Shown: one piece after another, positions 1 through 6,425 of the stretch
How the letters are laid out: each line of letters begins with the position of its first letter
Numbering within the stretch: position 1 is the stretch's first letter
Assembly (NCBI GenBank): GCA_036390995.1
Contig: DASWAT010000139.1
Span: forward strand, 1-10,030
Direction of reading: 5' to 3'
Length of the DNA: 10,030 nt
DNA from: DASQQQ01 sp036390995
Lineage (GTDB): Bacteria > Actinomycetota > UBA4738 > HRBIN12
Translations under genes and position numbers: made by a program
Notes under the pieces: model-generated
Databases searched by the model: none
Seen by the model: only the letters and a program-made list of their open reading frames with translations
Told to the model about the DNA's origin: nothing

Positions 1-3
1 AAG

Positions 4-354
4 TGGAGGTGGGGGGATTCGAACCCCCGTCCCCAGGCGACCGTTCGGGGCTTCTCCGGGCGCAGCCGGCGGTCAGATCTCGCCTCGGGGCTCCCACCGG
101 CGGAGCACCCCTCGGCCAGCCCGGGTGCGATGTCCGGCCGCGGCCCCCGGACGGAACCGAAACCGTGAGCCTGCTCACGACGCCCGATCCCCGATCGCAG
201 GCAGGTCGGGGCGGACGGCTACCTAACTAGTTAGGCAGCGAGCGCGTATTCAGTATCGGCGCTTGTGTTTGTCCCGGCTTTTATCGAGGCATCCGGGGAC
301 CTCGGCCCGCTTCTCCCGAGCGGTGTCCGCCCAGGTCGAATCCAGTGCACCCCC
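4..354 (-). ncRNA. ssrA: tmRNA (transfer-messenger RNA)
   Basis: This RNA works with SmpB to rescue ribosomes stalled on broken mRNAs and to tag the unfinished protein for proteolysis. The mature 5' end reads GGGGGTG followed by CACTGGATTCGAC, the usual tmRNA start. The 3' end carries a T-arm (GGGGG-TTCGAAT-CCCCC, positions 12-28) and the acceptor strand CACCTCC (5-11). These strands form a 7-bp acceptor stem with G3-U, the identity pair of alanyl-tRNA synthetase. The discriminator A is at position 4. The next bases read CTT, so CCA is not encoded and must be added after transcription. The tag frame ends at TAA (231-233). The most likely resume codon is GCC (276-278), preceded by TAAAA with U and A at -5 and -4, giving the 15-codon tag AGTNTSADTEYALAA. 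The length of about 351 nt is normal. The ends are set by pairing, so they could be off by a base or two. Confidence 0.95.
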
Positions 355-370
355 ATATGCAGTTGCCTCG

Positions 371-376
371 AGTATA
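371..376 (-). promoter_or_regulatory. -10 box of candidate ssrA promoter
   Basis: On the minus strand the hexamer TATACT matches the sigma-70 consensus TATAAT at five of six positions. It ends 16 bases before the mature tmRNA 5' end, so a start near 364 would leave a leader of roughly ten bases for RNase P to remove. I see no good -35 hexamer at 16-18 bases upstream, which is common in actinobacterial promoters. The box lies just after the stop codon of the acetyltransferase relic, and tmRNA is usually transcribed on its own, so the placement makes sense. This is inferred from sequence alone. Confidence 0.5.
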
Positions 377-382
377 CGGGAG

Positions 383-586
383 TCAGGGAAGCGTCCTCGC
401 GTACCGATGGATCCGGGCGTCGTGCTCGTAGCCGGCGGCCCGCCAGAATCCGGCCGCCCACCCCCCATCGGGGGCAGCACGGCGAGGCAGTACTATCGAG
501 CCTCGCTACCCGTCCCACCCGACGACGACGGTCCCCACCAGGCGCCCCTCCTCCTCGGCCACCAGCAGGGCCCGCGGAGCGCGGGC
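383..586 (-). pseudogene. relic of a GNAT-family N-acetyltransferase
   Basis: Read in the frame that directly follows the smpB stop codon, this stretch gives a GNAT-like core strand, LLVAEEEGRLVGTVVVGWDG. It then meets TAG at 506-508, where relatives often have Trp (TGG). The same frame continues through about 33 codons to GFWRAAGYEHDARIHRY and a TGA at 383-385, a typical GNAT C-terminus (the FWRAAGY strand-helix). The middle of the fold, including the acetyl-CoA-binding (R/Q)xxGxG/A loop, is missing: only about 16 residues separate the two recognisable parts, where an intact protein has several dozen. The N-terminal part is also absent, because smpB ends at 587 and no start codon exists in this frame. 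I infer a decayed gene once located between smpB and ssrA. The recognition is from memory of family sequences, not a search. No product is expected. Confidence 0.65.
570..586 (-). terminator. GC hairpin right after smpB (possible terminator)
   Basis: GCCCGC (570-575) and GCGGGC (581-586) form a perfect 6-bp stem with a 5-base loop, starting at the base next to the smpB stop codon. No T-run follows on the minus strand, so it is not a classic intrinsic terminator. High-GC actinobacteria can use hairpins without a U-tract. The hairpin also lies inside the acetyltransferase relic, so it may be only leftover coding sequence. Confidence 0.3.
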
Positions 587-1063
587 TCACCTCCGGCGAC
601 GTGCGGCTTGCTCCATCTCGCGCTTGTGTTCGCGCTCGGCGATCGTCTGCCGCTTCTCGTACTGCCGCTTGCCTCGCGCCAGCGCGAGCTCCAGCTTCGC
701 CAACCCGTGGGAGAAGTACACACGTAGCGGCACCAGGGCCAAGCCCCGCTCCGCCGTCTTGCCGATCAGCCGCTCGATCTCGGTCCGGCGCAGCAGCACC
801 TTCCGGGTCCGCACCGGGTCGTAGTGGCGCTTGTCGCCCTGTTCGTACGGCGGGATGTGCATGCCCTCCAGCCACACCTCGTCGTCGCGGACGCGCGCGT
901 AGGCCTCGGTGAGCGATCCGTGCCCGCCGCGGAGCGACTTCACCTCGGAGCCGGTCAGTACCAAGCCGGCCTCGAAGCGCTCGAGGATCTCGTAGTCGTG
1001 CAGGGCGCGGCGGTTCGAGACGACGGTCTTCTGTCCAGGAGCGGTCTTCGAGCTCGGGCTCAT
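587..1063 (-). CDS. smpB: SsrA-binding protein SmpB
   Basis: SmpB binds the tRNA-like part of tmRNA and carries it into the empty A site of stalled ribosomes. Its basic C-terminal tail takes the place of a codon-anticodon pair and reaches into the mRNA channel. The 158-residue product has the family landmarks: NRRALHDYEI near residue 17, GSEVKSLR near 38, the PPYEQG segment near 71 with HYDPVRTRKVLL after it, and the tail GKRQYEKR from about 131, ending in a run of arginines. Length is normal (about 150-165). The start chosen is ATG at 1063. An in-frame TTG at 1072 would add three residues, and neither start has a strong Shine-Dalgarno. The gene follows ftsX by 21 bases and is likely co-transcribed with it. 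Its RNA partner, ssrA, lies downstream on the same strand, the usual pairing. Confidence 0.97.
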   Translation of the reverse strand: MSPSSKTAPGQKTVVSNRRALHDYEILERFEAGLVLTGSEVKSLRGGHGSLTEAYARVRDDEVWLEGMHIPPYEQGDKRHYDPVRTRKVLLRRTEIERLIGKTAERGLALVPLRVYFSHGLAKLELALARGKRQYEKRQTIAEREHKREMEQAARRRR

Positions 1064-1084
1064 GGCCCGCAAGCTTAGACGCCG

Positions 1085-1966
1085 CTACACGTCGAGGAAC
1101 CGGCGCATCCCGGCCAGGCCGGCCACCAACGCGACCGCTGCCCCGGCGACCAGCAGCCAGGGGATCACGGCGACCACGTCGCGGTTCGTCACCCACGGGA
1201 TGAACAGGATCTTGTTGTAGAGCGGGTTGATGAACGCGACCTTCAACGTGAACAGGAACAGGATCGCCGCGCCTGCCCCTACGAGGCTCTCGAACAGACC
1301 CTCCACCAGGAACGGGACCCGGATCCGCCAGTTCGTGGCGCCCACCAGCCGCATGATGCCGATCTCCTTGCGGCGAGCGAACAGGCCCATCCGAACCGTG
1401 TTCGCGATGAGCACGGCCGCGGCGACGAGCATCACGAACGAGATGAGCAATCCGCCCACGCGGAACACCCGTGCCACGGCGAACAACCGCTCCAGGAACC
1501 GGCTCTGATCGACGATCCGCTCGATCCCCGGCTGGCCCTCGAGCACGGCGGCCACCTGACGGTACTGTTCGGGATCCGACAGCTTCACCCGCAGCGACGC
1601 CGGCAACGCGCTGCAGTCCACGTTCTCCACGAGGGCCTTCTGGCCCGCGAAGATCTCCTTGAACCGGTCGCACGCCTCCTGCTTGGTCTCGTAGTCCACG
1701 TTCGAGACCACGGGAAGCCCCTCGAGCTTCGACGTGAGCGATTCGACGGTTTGCGGATTCACCGGATCGGTCAGGTAGACGGCTACCTCCACGTTGCCGG
1801 TGGTCGCCTGGATCATGAGGTTCACCTGGCGACTGATCAGCATCGCCAGGCCGAACAGCAGGAGCGCGATGAAGGTCGTCGACACGGCCGCGAACGCGAC
1901 CAGCCCGTTGCGGCGGAGCCCCGTCGTGACCTCTCGGAAGAAGTACTCGAACCGCCGCCCGGCCAC
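1085..1966 (-). CDS. ftsX: cell division ABC-like permease subunit FtsX
   Basis: FtsX is the membrane partner of FtsE. In the divisome it passes the ATPase cycle across the membrane to switch on peptidoglycan hydrolases; in actinobacteria these are typically NlpC/P60-type enzymes. The 293-residue protein shows the standard layout: a cytoplasmic N-terminus, a first membrane helix at about 21-45, an extracellular domain at about 50-168, and three more helices near 172-193, 228-246 and 264-286. The cytoplasmic segment RRKEIGIMRLVGATNWRIR (about 198-216) is the typical coupling region that contacts FtsE. The extracellular domain has two cysteines (99 and 118) that could form a disulfide. The GTG start immediately follows the ftsE TAG with no base between, which fits translational coupling. 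No hydrolase gene follows, unlike some actinobacterial versions of this operon. Confidence 0.97.
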   Translation of the reverse strand: MAGRRFEYFFREVTTGLRRNGLVAFAAVSTTFIALLLFGLAMLISRQVNLMIQATTGNVEVAVYLTDPVNPQTVESLTSKLEGLPVVSNVDYETKQEACDRFKEIFAGQKALVENVDCSALPASLRVKLSDPEQYRQVAAVLEGQPGIERIVDQSRFLERLFAVARVFRVGGLLISFVMLVAAAVLIANTVRMGLFARRKEIGIMRLVGATNWRIRVPFLVEGLFESLVGAGAAILFLFTLKVAFINPLYNKILFIPWVTNRDVVAVIPWLLVAGAAVALVAGLAGMRRFLDV

Positions 1967-2644
1967 CTAGCTGTACACCCCTCGGGACTGGTCGCGGATC
2001 ACCTTGCCGCCGTCCAACTCGATCACCCGGCGGCGCATCGCGTCGACGATCGCCTGGTCGTGGGTGGCCATAACCACCGTGGTCCCGATGCGGTTCACTT
2101 TGTCCAGCAGGCGCATGATGTCGACGGAGGTGGTGGGGTCCAGGTTGCCGGTGGGCTCGTCGGCAAGCAGGACCAGCGGGCGGTTCACCACCGCGCGGGC
2201 GATCGAGACCCGCTGCTGCTCCCCGCCGGAGAGCTCGTCGGGGAAGTTATTGAGCTTGTCGCCGAGCCCGACCAGCTCGAGGATCTCGGGAACGCGTTGG
2301 TCGATCACGTGCTTCTGCTTCCCGATGACCTCGAGGGCGAACGCGACGTTCTCGAACACGGTCTTGTCCTGCAGGAGCTTGAAGTCCTGGAACACCGTGC
2401 CGATGTTCCGCCGCAGGTGCGGCACCTTCCACGGGGTGAGCTTGGCCAGGTTCTTGCCGGCCACGAAGATGTCGCCCTTGCTGGCCTCCTCCTCCTTCAG
2501 CAGGAGGCGGATGAACGTGGACTTGCCCGAACCGGACGCGCCCACGATGAAGACGAACTCACCCTTCTCGACCTCGACGTTGACATCGTCGAGCGCGATG
2601 ACGTCGTTCTTGTAGATCTTCGTGACGTGCTGAAGACTGATCAT
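1967..2644 (-). CDS. ftsE: cell division ATP-binding protein FtsE
   Basis: FtsE is the cytoplasmic ATPase of the FtsEX complex and drives its control of septal peptidoglycan hydrolysis. All ABC motifs are present in the 225-residue product: Walker A GASGSGKST (35-43), Q-loop glutamine 86 in VFQDF, signature LSGGE (138-142), Walker B LLADEP (159-164) and the H-loop histidine 195 in ATHD. Length is normal for the family, and the C-terminal RGVY is also seen in mycobacterial FtsE. The start is ATG at 2644. Its upstream region holds no strong Shine-Dalgarno, only a weak purine stretch. In many actinobacteria ftsE is read from the prfB side. Here the opposite-strand membrane protein gene intervenes, so ftsE must have its own promoter in the 95 bases upstream. 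Confidence 0.97.
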   Translation of the reverse strand: MISLQHVTKIYKNDVIALDDVNVEVEKGEFVFIVGASGSGKSTFIRLLLKEEEASKGDIFVAGKNLAKLTPWKVPHLRRNIGTVFQDFKLLQDKTVFENVAFALEVIGKQKHVIDQRVPEILELVGLGDKLNNFPDELSGGEQQRVSIARAVVNRPLVLLADEPTGNLDPTTSVDIMRLLDKVNRIGTTVVMATHDQAIVDAMRRRVIELDGGKVIRDQSRGVYS

Positions 2645-2739
2645 CCGTGTCGTTTCGGCGGGAGATAGGGGGGCCTTGACCGCGGGGCAGTCTAGCAGGT
2701 ACCCCCCCGCAACGGAACGATGGTGGGCCCACTACCCTG
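2645..2739. promoter_or_regulatory. divergent intergenic region, ftsE / membrane protein gene
   Basis: This 95-base stretch must contain the promoters for both flanking genes, as they point away from each other. On the minus strand TAGACT (2689-2694) is a possible -10 box for ftsE, 44 bases before its start codon, but there is no convincing -35 partner. On the plus strand TTGACC (2676-2681) resembles a -35, but no good -10 follows at 16-18 bases. A run of seven C at 2702-2708 sits between them. No operator-like inverted repeat was seen. The promoter assignments are guesses; the divergent layout is certain. Confidence 0.35.
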
Positions 2740-5211
2740 GTGGCGATGCGGACCATCACCAGGGGAGAAGCCCCGCCCGAACGGGCCGCCGCCGGGGCGG
2801 GGCCTTCGATGTCCCGCCGGTTCGCCGCCGCGATCGCCGGCCCGGCGCTGATCGTCGTCTCGGTCCTCGTCGCGCTCCGCGGCTTCGCCTTCGCCGACCT
2901 GATCACGAACCAACATCCCGACATCCTCTCCTTCTGGCTGCCGCGATCCTGCTTCATGGGGCGGAGCCTGGCCGCCGGCCACGTGCCGCTCTGGAACCCG
3001 TTCGAGATGGCCGGCACGCCGTTCGCCGCCGATCCGCAGTCGGGGTGGCTCTACCTGCCCTCCATGCTGACGTCGTGGCTCTTCGGCTGCGGCGGCGGTC
3101 TTCGAGCCTTCATCGTGCTCCAGCCGATCTTGGCCGGCCTCGGGCTGTTCTGGTTCCTCCGCAAGGAGGGTCTGGCTCGGATCGCGGCCACGGTCGGTGG
3201 GCTCTCGCTGGCCATGATGATCGCGGCCACGAACGTGGCGGTCTCATTGCCGTTCGCCGGCACGCTGGCCTGGACGCCGTTCGTGCTGGTTGGAGCGTCC
3301 GGATACCTGCGCGCGGAGCGCTGGTCGCGCCGGCTGCCGTGGCTGGCCCTGGCGGCGCTCGCGTGGGGCCAGGTCGCGAGCGCGCACATGTCGCACGGGC
3401 TCGTGATGTGCTCGGGACTTGCGTTCGCGTACCTGCTCGCGCGCTCGACCCACCAGATCCGCAAGGGGGAACGCTCGGCGGCGGCCGCGGCCGGCCTCAC
3501 GGTTGCGTTCCTGCTCGTCCTTCCACTCGCGAACCTCGCGATCCTGATCCCGCGCCTCGCGCTGATCGGCCGGTCGAGCCTTCGGGGCGGCTACGCGTCG
3601 CTGGGCGGGACGCTCGCTCGAGCCGCGGGGGTCGAGGACAGACCTCTGCCGACGAACGGGGTCTGGAGCGCGTGGCCGTTCGGCATCGGCGTGACACCCG
3701 GGACGTACGCCGGTGCAGCGATCCTGTTGCTGGTGCCGGCGGCACTGCGGTCCCGACGGCACCGGGCACTCACGTTGTCGTTCCTCGTCGCGGGCGTCGT
3801 CGGCTATGCGCTCACCCTGAACCTGTTCGTGAGCGCGGCCTGGTTCCGGAACCTCATCCTCCGCCTCCCGTTCGGCGACGTGTACCTGCACAACCCGGGC
3901 AGGCTGCGGTACCTCGAGCTCCTCGTCGTGCCGGTGCTCGGAGCGGTTGGGCTGCAAGGGTTCCTCGATCGGCTCCCGTCGCCGCGAGAGGCCGGGTGGT
4001 GGATCGGTGGGGCGGCCGCGCTGTTCCTCGGCGTCCCCTTGCTGCTGGGAGCTGACCCCTACCGATTCGTGATCCTCGCGGTGGGCGTCGCGGTCACCGT
4101 CCCGGTCCTGCGCTGGCTCCGGCGCGGACGGCGATGGGCGCTTCTCGCACTGCCGGGTGTGCTGGCGGCCGAGCTCCTCGGGAACGCGCTCTGGGCGTCC
4201 GCCTACGAGGGCGGCACGGTCTACGTGGGCCTGCAGAGCGGCGAGCACCCGAACCTGCCCGCCCAACCGCTGCGGTGGCCGGACGTGAAGCTGAACCGCT
4301 ACCTGGACCCTGGACCGATCGCCAGCTACCTCCTCCGCCAGGGGCGGAGCGACGGCCGTTACCTGGCATGGATCCCGCCCGCCGCCTACTTCAACAAGGG
4401 CTACCTGTTCACGCAGGGCCCGAACGACTGGCCGGCGCTGCTCCTGGGACGGGCGTTGCTGTTCGGGTTGGACGACACGCTTGGCTACTCGCCGATCCAG
4501 CTGCCTCGTTACTGGTCGTACATCCGGGCCACGAACCGGAACCCGGTCTTCTACAACGCCGCGGTGCTCCAGCTGCCCGAGATGGCCGACGTGCGCCTTT
4601 TCGGGGTCCGCTACCTGGTGATCGCGAAGGGCGTCATTCCAACGTATCCGGTGCGCGAGGTCCCCACGGTCCCTGGGCACGTGGTCGCCTCCGAGCGAGG
4701 CTACGACCTGTACGAGGTCCAGGGTTGGCAGCCGCGGGTCTCGGTGGTCCCGCACTGGACCCGGGTCGCGGGGGGCGTGCAGGCGCTCCAGGCCCTTCTG
4801 GAGCCGGGGTTCAACCCGGCGATCCAGGCGGTGGTGGAGCAGAACCCGGGGGTCCCGGCCGCCCCCATGGCCGCGCCGTCGGGGACCGCGACGTACGACG
4901 AGGTCTGGCCGGAGGACGTCCGGATCTCGGTTTACGCCGAGGCACCGTCCCTCGTGGTGATCCGCAACGCCTGGGACCGTGGATGGTCGGCGACCGTGGA
5001 CGGCGAACCCACCCCGATCCTCCGAGCCGACTACTTCCTGCAGGCCGTGGCGGTCCCCGGGGGCGACCACCAGGTCCGGCTCACCTATCGCGACCCGAAC
5101 ATCGGTCGCGGGCTGTTGCTGAGCGGCGCGGTCTGGGCGATCCTCGCCGGAGCGCTGGCCCTCGCGCTCGTCGCCGAGCGTCGCGCCCCGAGTCCCCGGA
5201 TCGACGGCTGA
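2740..5211 (+). CDS. YfhO-like multi-pass membrane protein (GT-C type)
   Basis: The 823-residue protein has a large hydrophobic N-terminal part with about a dozen membrane helices and a C-terminal extracytoplasmic domain, closed by one last helix near 795-815. After the first helix (about 27-50) an outside loop carries FWLPRSCFMGR and PLWNPFEMAGTPFAADPQSG, the layout of GT-C glycosyltransferases and YfhO relatives. The late segment NAWDRGWSATVDGEPTPI, followed by a GGDHQVRLTYRDP strand, is typical of the YfhO C-terminus. YfhO in Bacillus is linked to glycosylation of lipoteichoic acid. The donor and acceptor here are unknown, and transfer of a lipid-linked sugar outside the membrane is inference. 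Start: GTG at 2740 or ATG at 2746, neither with a clear Shine-Dalgarno; a third option is ATG 2809. It is a lone plus-strand gene between prfB and ftsE, converging on prfB with a 3-base gap. Confidence 0.85.
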   Translation: MAMRTITRGEAPPERAAAGAGPSMSRRFAAAIAGPALIVVSVLVALRGFAFADLITNQHPDILSFWLPRSCFMGRSLAAGHVPLWNPFEMAGTPFAADPQSGWLYLPSMLTSWLFGCGGGLRAFIVLQPILAGLGLFWFLRKEGLARIAATVGGLSLAMMIAATNVAVSLPFAGTLAWTPFVLVGASGYLRAERWSRRLPWLALAALAWGQVASAHMSHGLVMCSGLAFAYLLARSTHQIRKGERSAAAAAGLTVAFLLVLPLANLAILIPRLALIGRSSLRGGYASLGGTLARAAGVEDRPLPTNGVWSAWPFGIGVTPGTYAGAAILLLVPAALRSRRHRALTLSFLVAGVVGYALTLNLFVSAAWFRNLILRLPFGDVYLHNPGRLRYLELLVVPVLGAVGLQGFLDRLPSPREAGWWIGGAAALFLGVPLLLGADPYRFVILAVGVAVTVPVLRWLRRGRRWALLALPGVLAAELLGNALWASAYEGGTVYVGLQSGEHPNLPAQPLRWPDVKLNRYLDPGPIASYLLRQGRSDGRYLAWIPPAAYFNKGYLFTQGPNDWPALLLGRALLFGLDDTLGYSPIQLPRYWSYIRATNRNPVFYNAAVLQLPEMADVRLFGVRYLVIAKGVIPTYPVREVPTVPGHVVASERGYDLYEVQGWQPRVSVVPHWTRVAGGVQALQALLEPGFNPAIQAVVEQNPGVPAAPMAAPSGTATYDEVWPEDVRISVYAEAPSLVVIRNAWDRGWSATVDGEPTPILRADYFLQAVAVPGGDHQVRLTYRDPNIGRGLLLSGAVWAILAGALALALVAERRAPSPRIDG

Positions 5212-5214
5212 TCG

Positions 5215-6331
5215 CTAGGCTGCCTGGCCGTTCTCGGCCCTGCGCCGCAGCTCGGCCTCGATGAGCTCTTCGAGGTCGCCGTCGAGCACGCGGTCGACGT
5301 CACCGATCTCGATCTCGGTGCGATGATCCTTCACCAAGCGGTAGGGCGCCAGCACGTACGAGCGGATCTGCGACCCGAAGTCGATCCCCCGCCGCTCGCC
5401 CCGGAGGTTCTCGATCCTCTCCTGCTGCTCGACGCGCATCCGCTCGGCCAGCCGGGCCTTGAGGATCCGCATGGCCACCGCGCGGTTCTGCAGCTGCGAG
5501 CGCTCGTTCTGGCAGGCGACGACGATCCCGGTGGGCAGGTGCGTGATCCGCACGGCCGAGTCGGTTGTGTTGACGGATTGCCCACCGGGGCCCGACGAGC
5601 GATACACGTCGATCCGCAGGTCGTCCTCCGGGATCTCGAGGTTCTCCTCCTCGGCCTCCTCCAGGAGCGGGATCACGTCGAGGCTCGCGAACGAGGTGTG
5701 CCGCCGTTTCTGCTGGTCGAACGGCGAGATCCGGACCAGCCGGTGGACCCCGCGTTCGGCCGAGAGCAGGCCGTACGCGTTCGGCCCGTGCACGATGAAG
5801 GTGGCGCTCTTGATGCCGGCCTCCTCGCCCGGCAGTACCTCGTCGAGCTCGACCTCGAAGCGTTCCTGTTCGGCCCATCGCAGGTACATCCGAAGGAGCA
5901 TCTCGGCCCAGTCCTGCGACTCGGTGCCGCCGGCGCCGGCGTGGAGCGTGGCGATCGCGTCGTTGGAGTCGTACTCGCCGCCGAGCAGCGCTGCCAGCTC
6001 GAGCTTGCGCAGGTCGGCCTCCAGCGCCTTCACCGCCTCGGCGAGCTCGCGCTCGAGGTCGGGATCGGCCTCGGCCTCCAGGAGCTCGTCCATGGCCTGG
6101 GCGTCGGCCAGCCGGCGCGCCAGGGAGTCGTAGCGTTCGAGGTCGGCCCGCAGGCGCGCCAGGCGGGTGGTCAGCGCCTTCCCGCGGGCTGGGTCGTCCC
6201 AGAGCGACGGGTCGGCCGCCTGCTGCTCGAGCTCGGCCGCCTGCGCGCGCTTCGCGTCGACGTCAAAGGAACTCCTTCGCGGACGCGATACGCTTGGCCA
6301 GGTCTTGGAGGCGTTCCGTGTGCTCGCTCAC
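5215..6331 (-). CDS. prfB: peptide chain release factor 2, expressed by programmed +1 frameshift
   Basis: RF2 recognises UGA and UAA stop codons and triggers peptide release. The coding sequence is in two pieces. Codons 1-22 (6331-6266) start at GTG and end KEFL, then in-frame TGA (6263-6265). Skipping the T at 6265 and reading GAC (6264-6262) continues DVDAKRAQ through 349 further codons to TAG at 5215, for 371 residues. This is the classic RF2 autoregulatory site: low RF2 lets the ribosome pause at UGA and slip. The SPF stop-codon reading motif is at about 202-204 and the catalytic GGQ at about 249-251, both close to their positions in E. coli RF2. A conventional ATG at 6093 would lose the N-terminal domain and should not be used as the start. 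The gene leads the cluster that elsewhere continues straight into ftsE. Its own stop is TAG, which RF2 does not read. Confidence 0.97.
6262..6277 (-). promoter_or_regulatory. RF2 programmed frameshift site
   Basis: On the minus strand the order is AAGGAG (6272-6277), TTC, CTT (6266-6268), TGA, C. The internal Shine-Dalgarno-like AAGGAG is three bases from the CTT slip codon, the same arrangement as AGGGGG TAT CTT TGA C in E. coli prfB. The SD-like element pairs with the 16S anti-SD and pushes the ribosome forward by one base, CUU re-pairs with UUU, and UGA followed by C is a weak terminator. All elements are present and correctly spaced, so the site should be working. Confidence 0.95.
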
Positions 6332-6339
6332 GGGTCCGA

Positions 6340-6345
6340 TTGTAT
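6340..6345 (-). promoter_or_regulatory. candidate -10 box for prfB (leaderless or near-leaderless start)
   Basis: TACAAT on the minus strand matches TATAAT at five of six positions and lies 8 bases before the GTG start of prfB. Transcription would then start on or within a few bases of the GTG, giving a leaderless or near-leaderless mRNA. This would fit the lack of a clear Shine-Dalgarno before the GTG. No good -35 was found at 16-19 bases upstream. Leaderless mRNAs are common in actinobacteria, but this assignment is inference. Confidence 0.35.
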
Positions 6346-6425
6346 CGGCGACTGCGGCGCGCGGACCGTCAGCAGATCTCGTGCGTTTGGGAGTCCCCCC
6401 ACCCTCGGCTGCCCGAGCCACCAAG

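Noticed and set aside
3..230. Plus-strand open frame beginning MEVGGFEPPSPG
   Set aside because: It is the antisense of the tmRNA 3' half. Frames with GGFEPP-like starts are a known artefact of reading tRNA-like T-arms backwards.
588..594. CACCTCC as an alternative 5' acceptor strand of tmRNA, which would make a tmRNA of about 590 nt
   Set aside because: It gives perfect pairing but lies at the end of smpB and lacks the GGTTCGAC-like context. The GGGGGTGCACTGGATTCGAC start at 354 gives a normal length.
231..1673. Long minus-strand open frame of 480 codons ending ADTEYALAA
   Set aside because: It overlaps ftsX, smpB and ssrA in a different frame and is rich in Arg, Gly and Pro. Only its last 15 codons are real, as the tmRNA tag.
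1751..2668. Plus-strand open frame of 305 codons
   Set aside because: It is antisense to ftsE and ftsX, which have complete family motifs.
3244..5070. Minus-strand open frame of 608 codons opposite the YfhO-like gene
   Set aside because: High-GC shadow frame: composition is Arg/Asp/Gln/His-rich without any recognisable domain, while the plus frame has clear membrane helices and family motifs.
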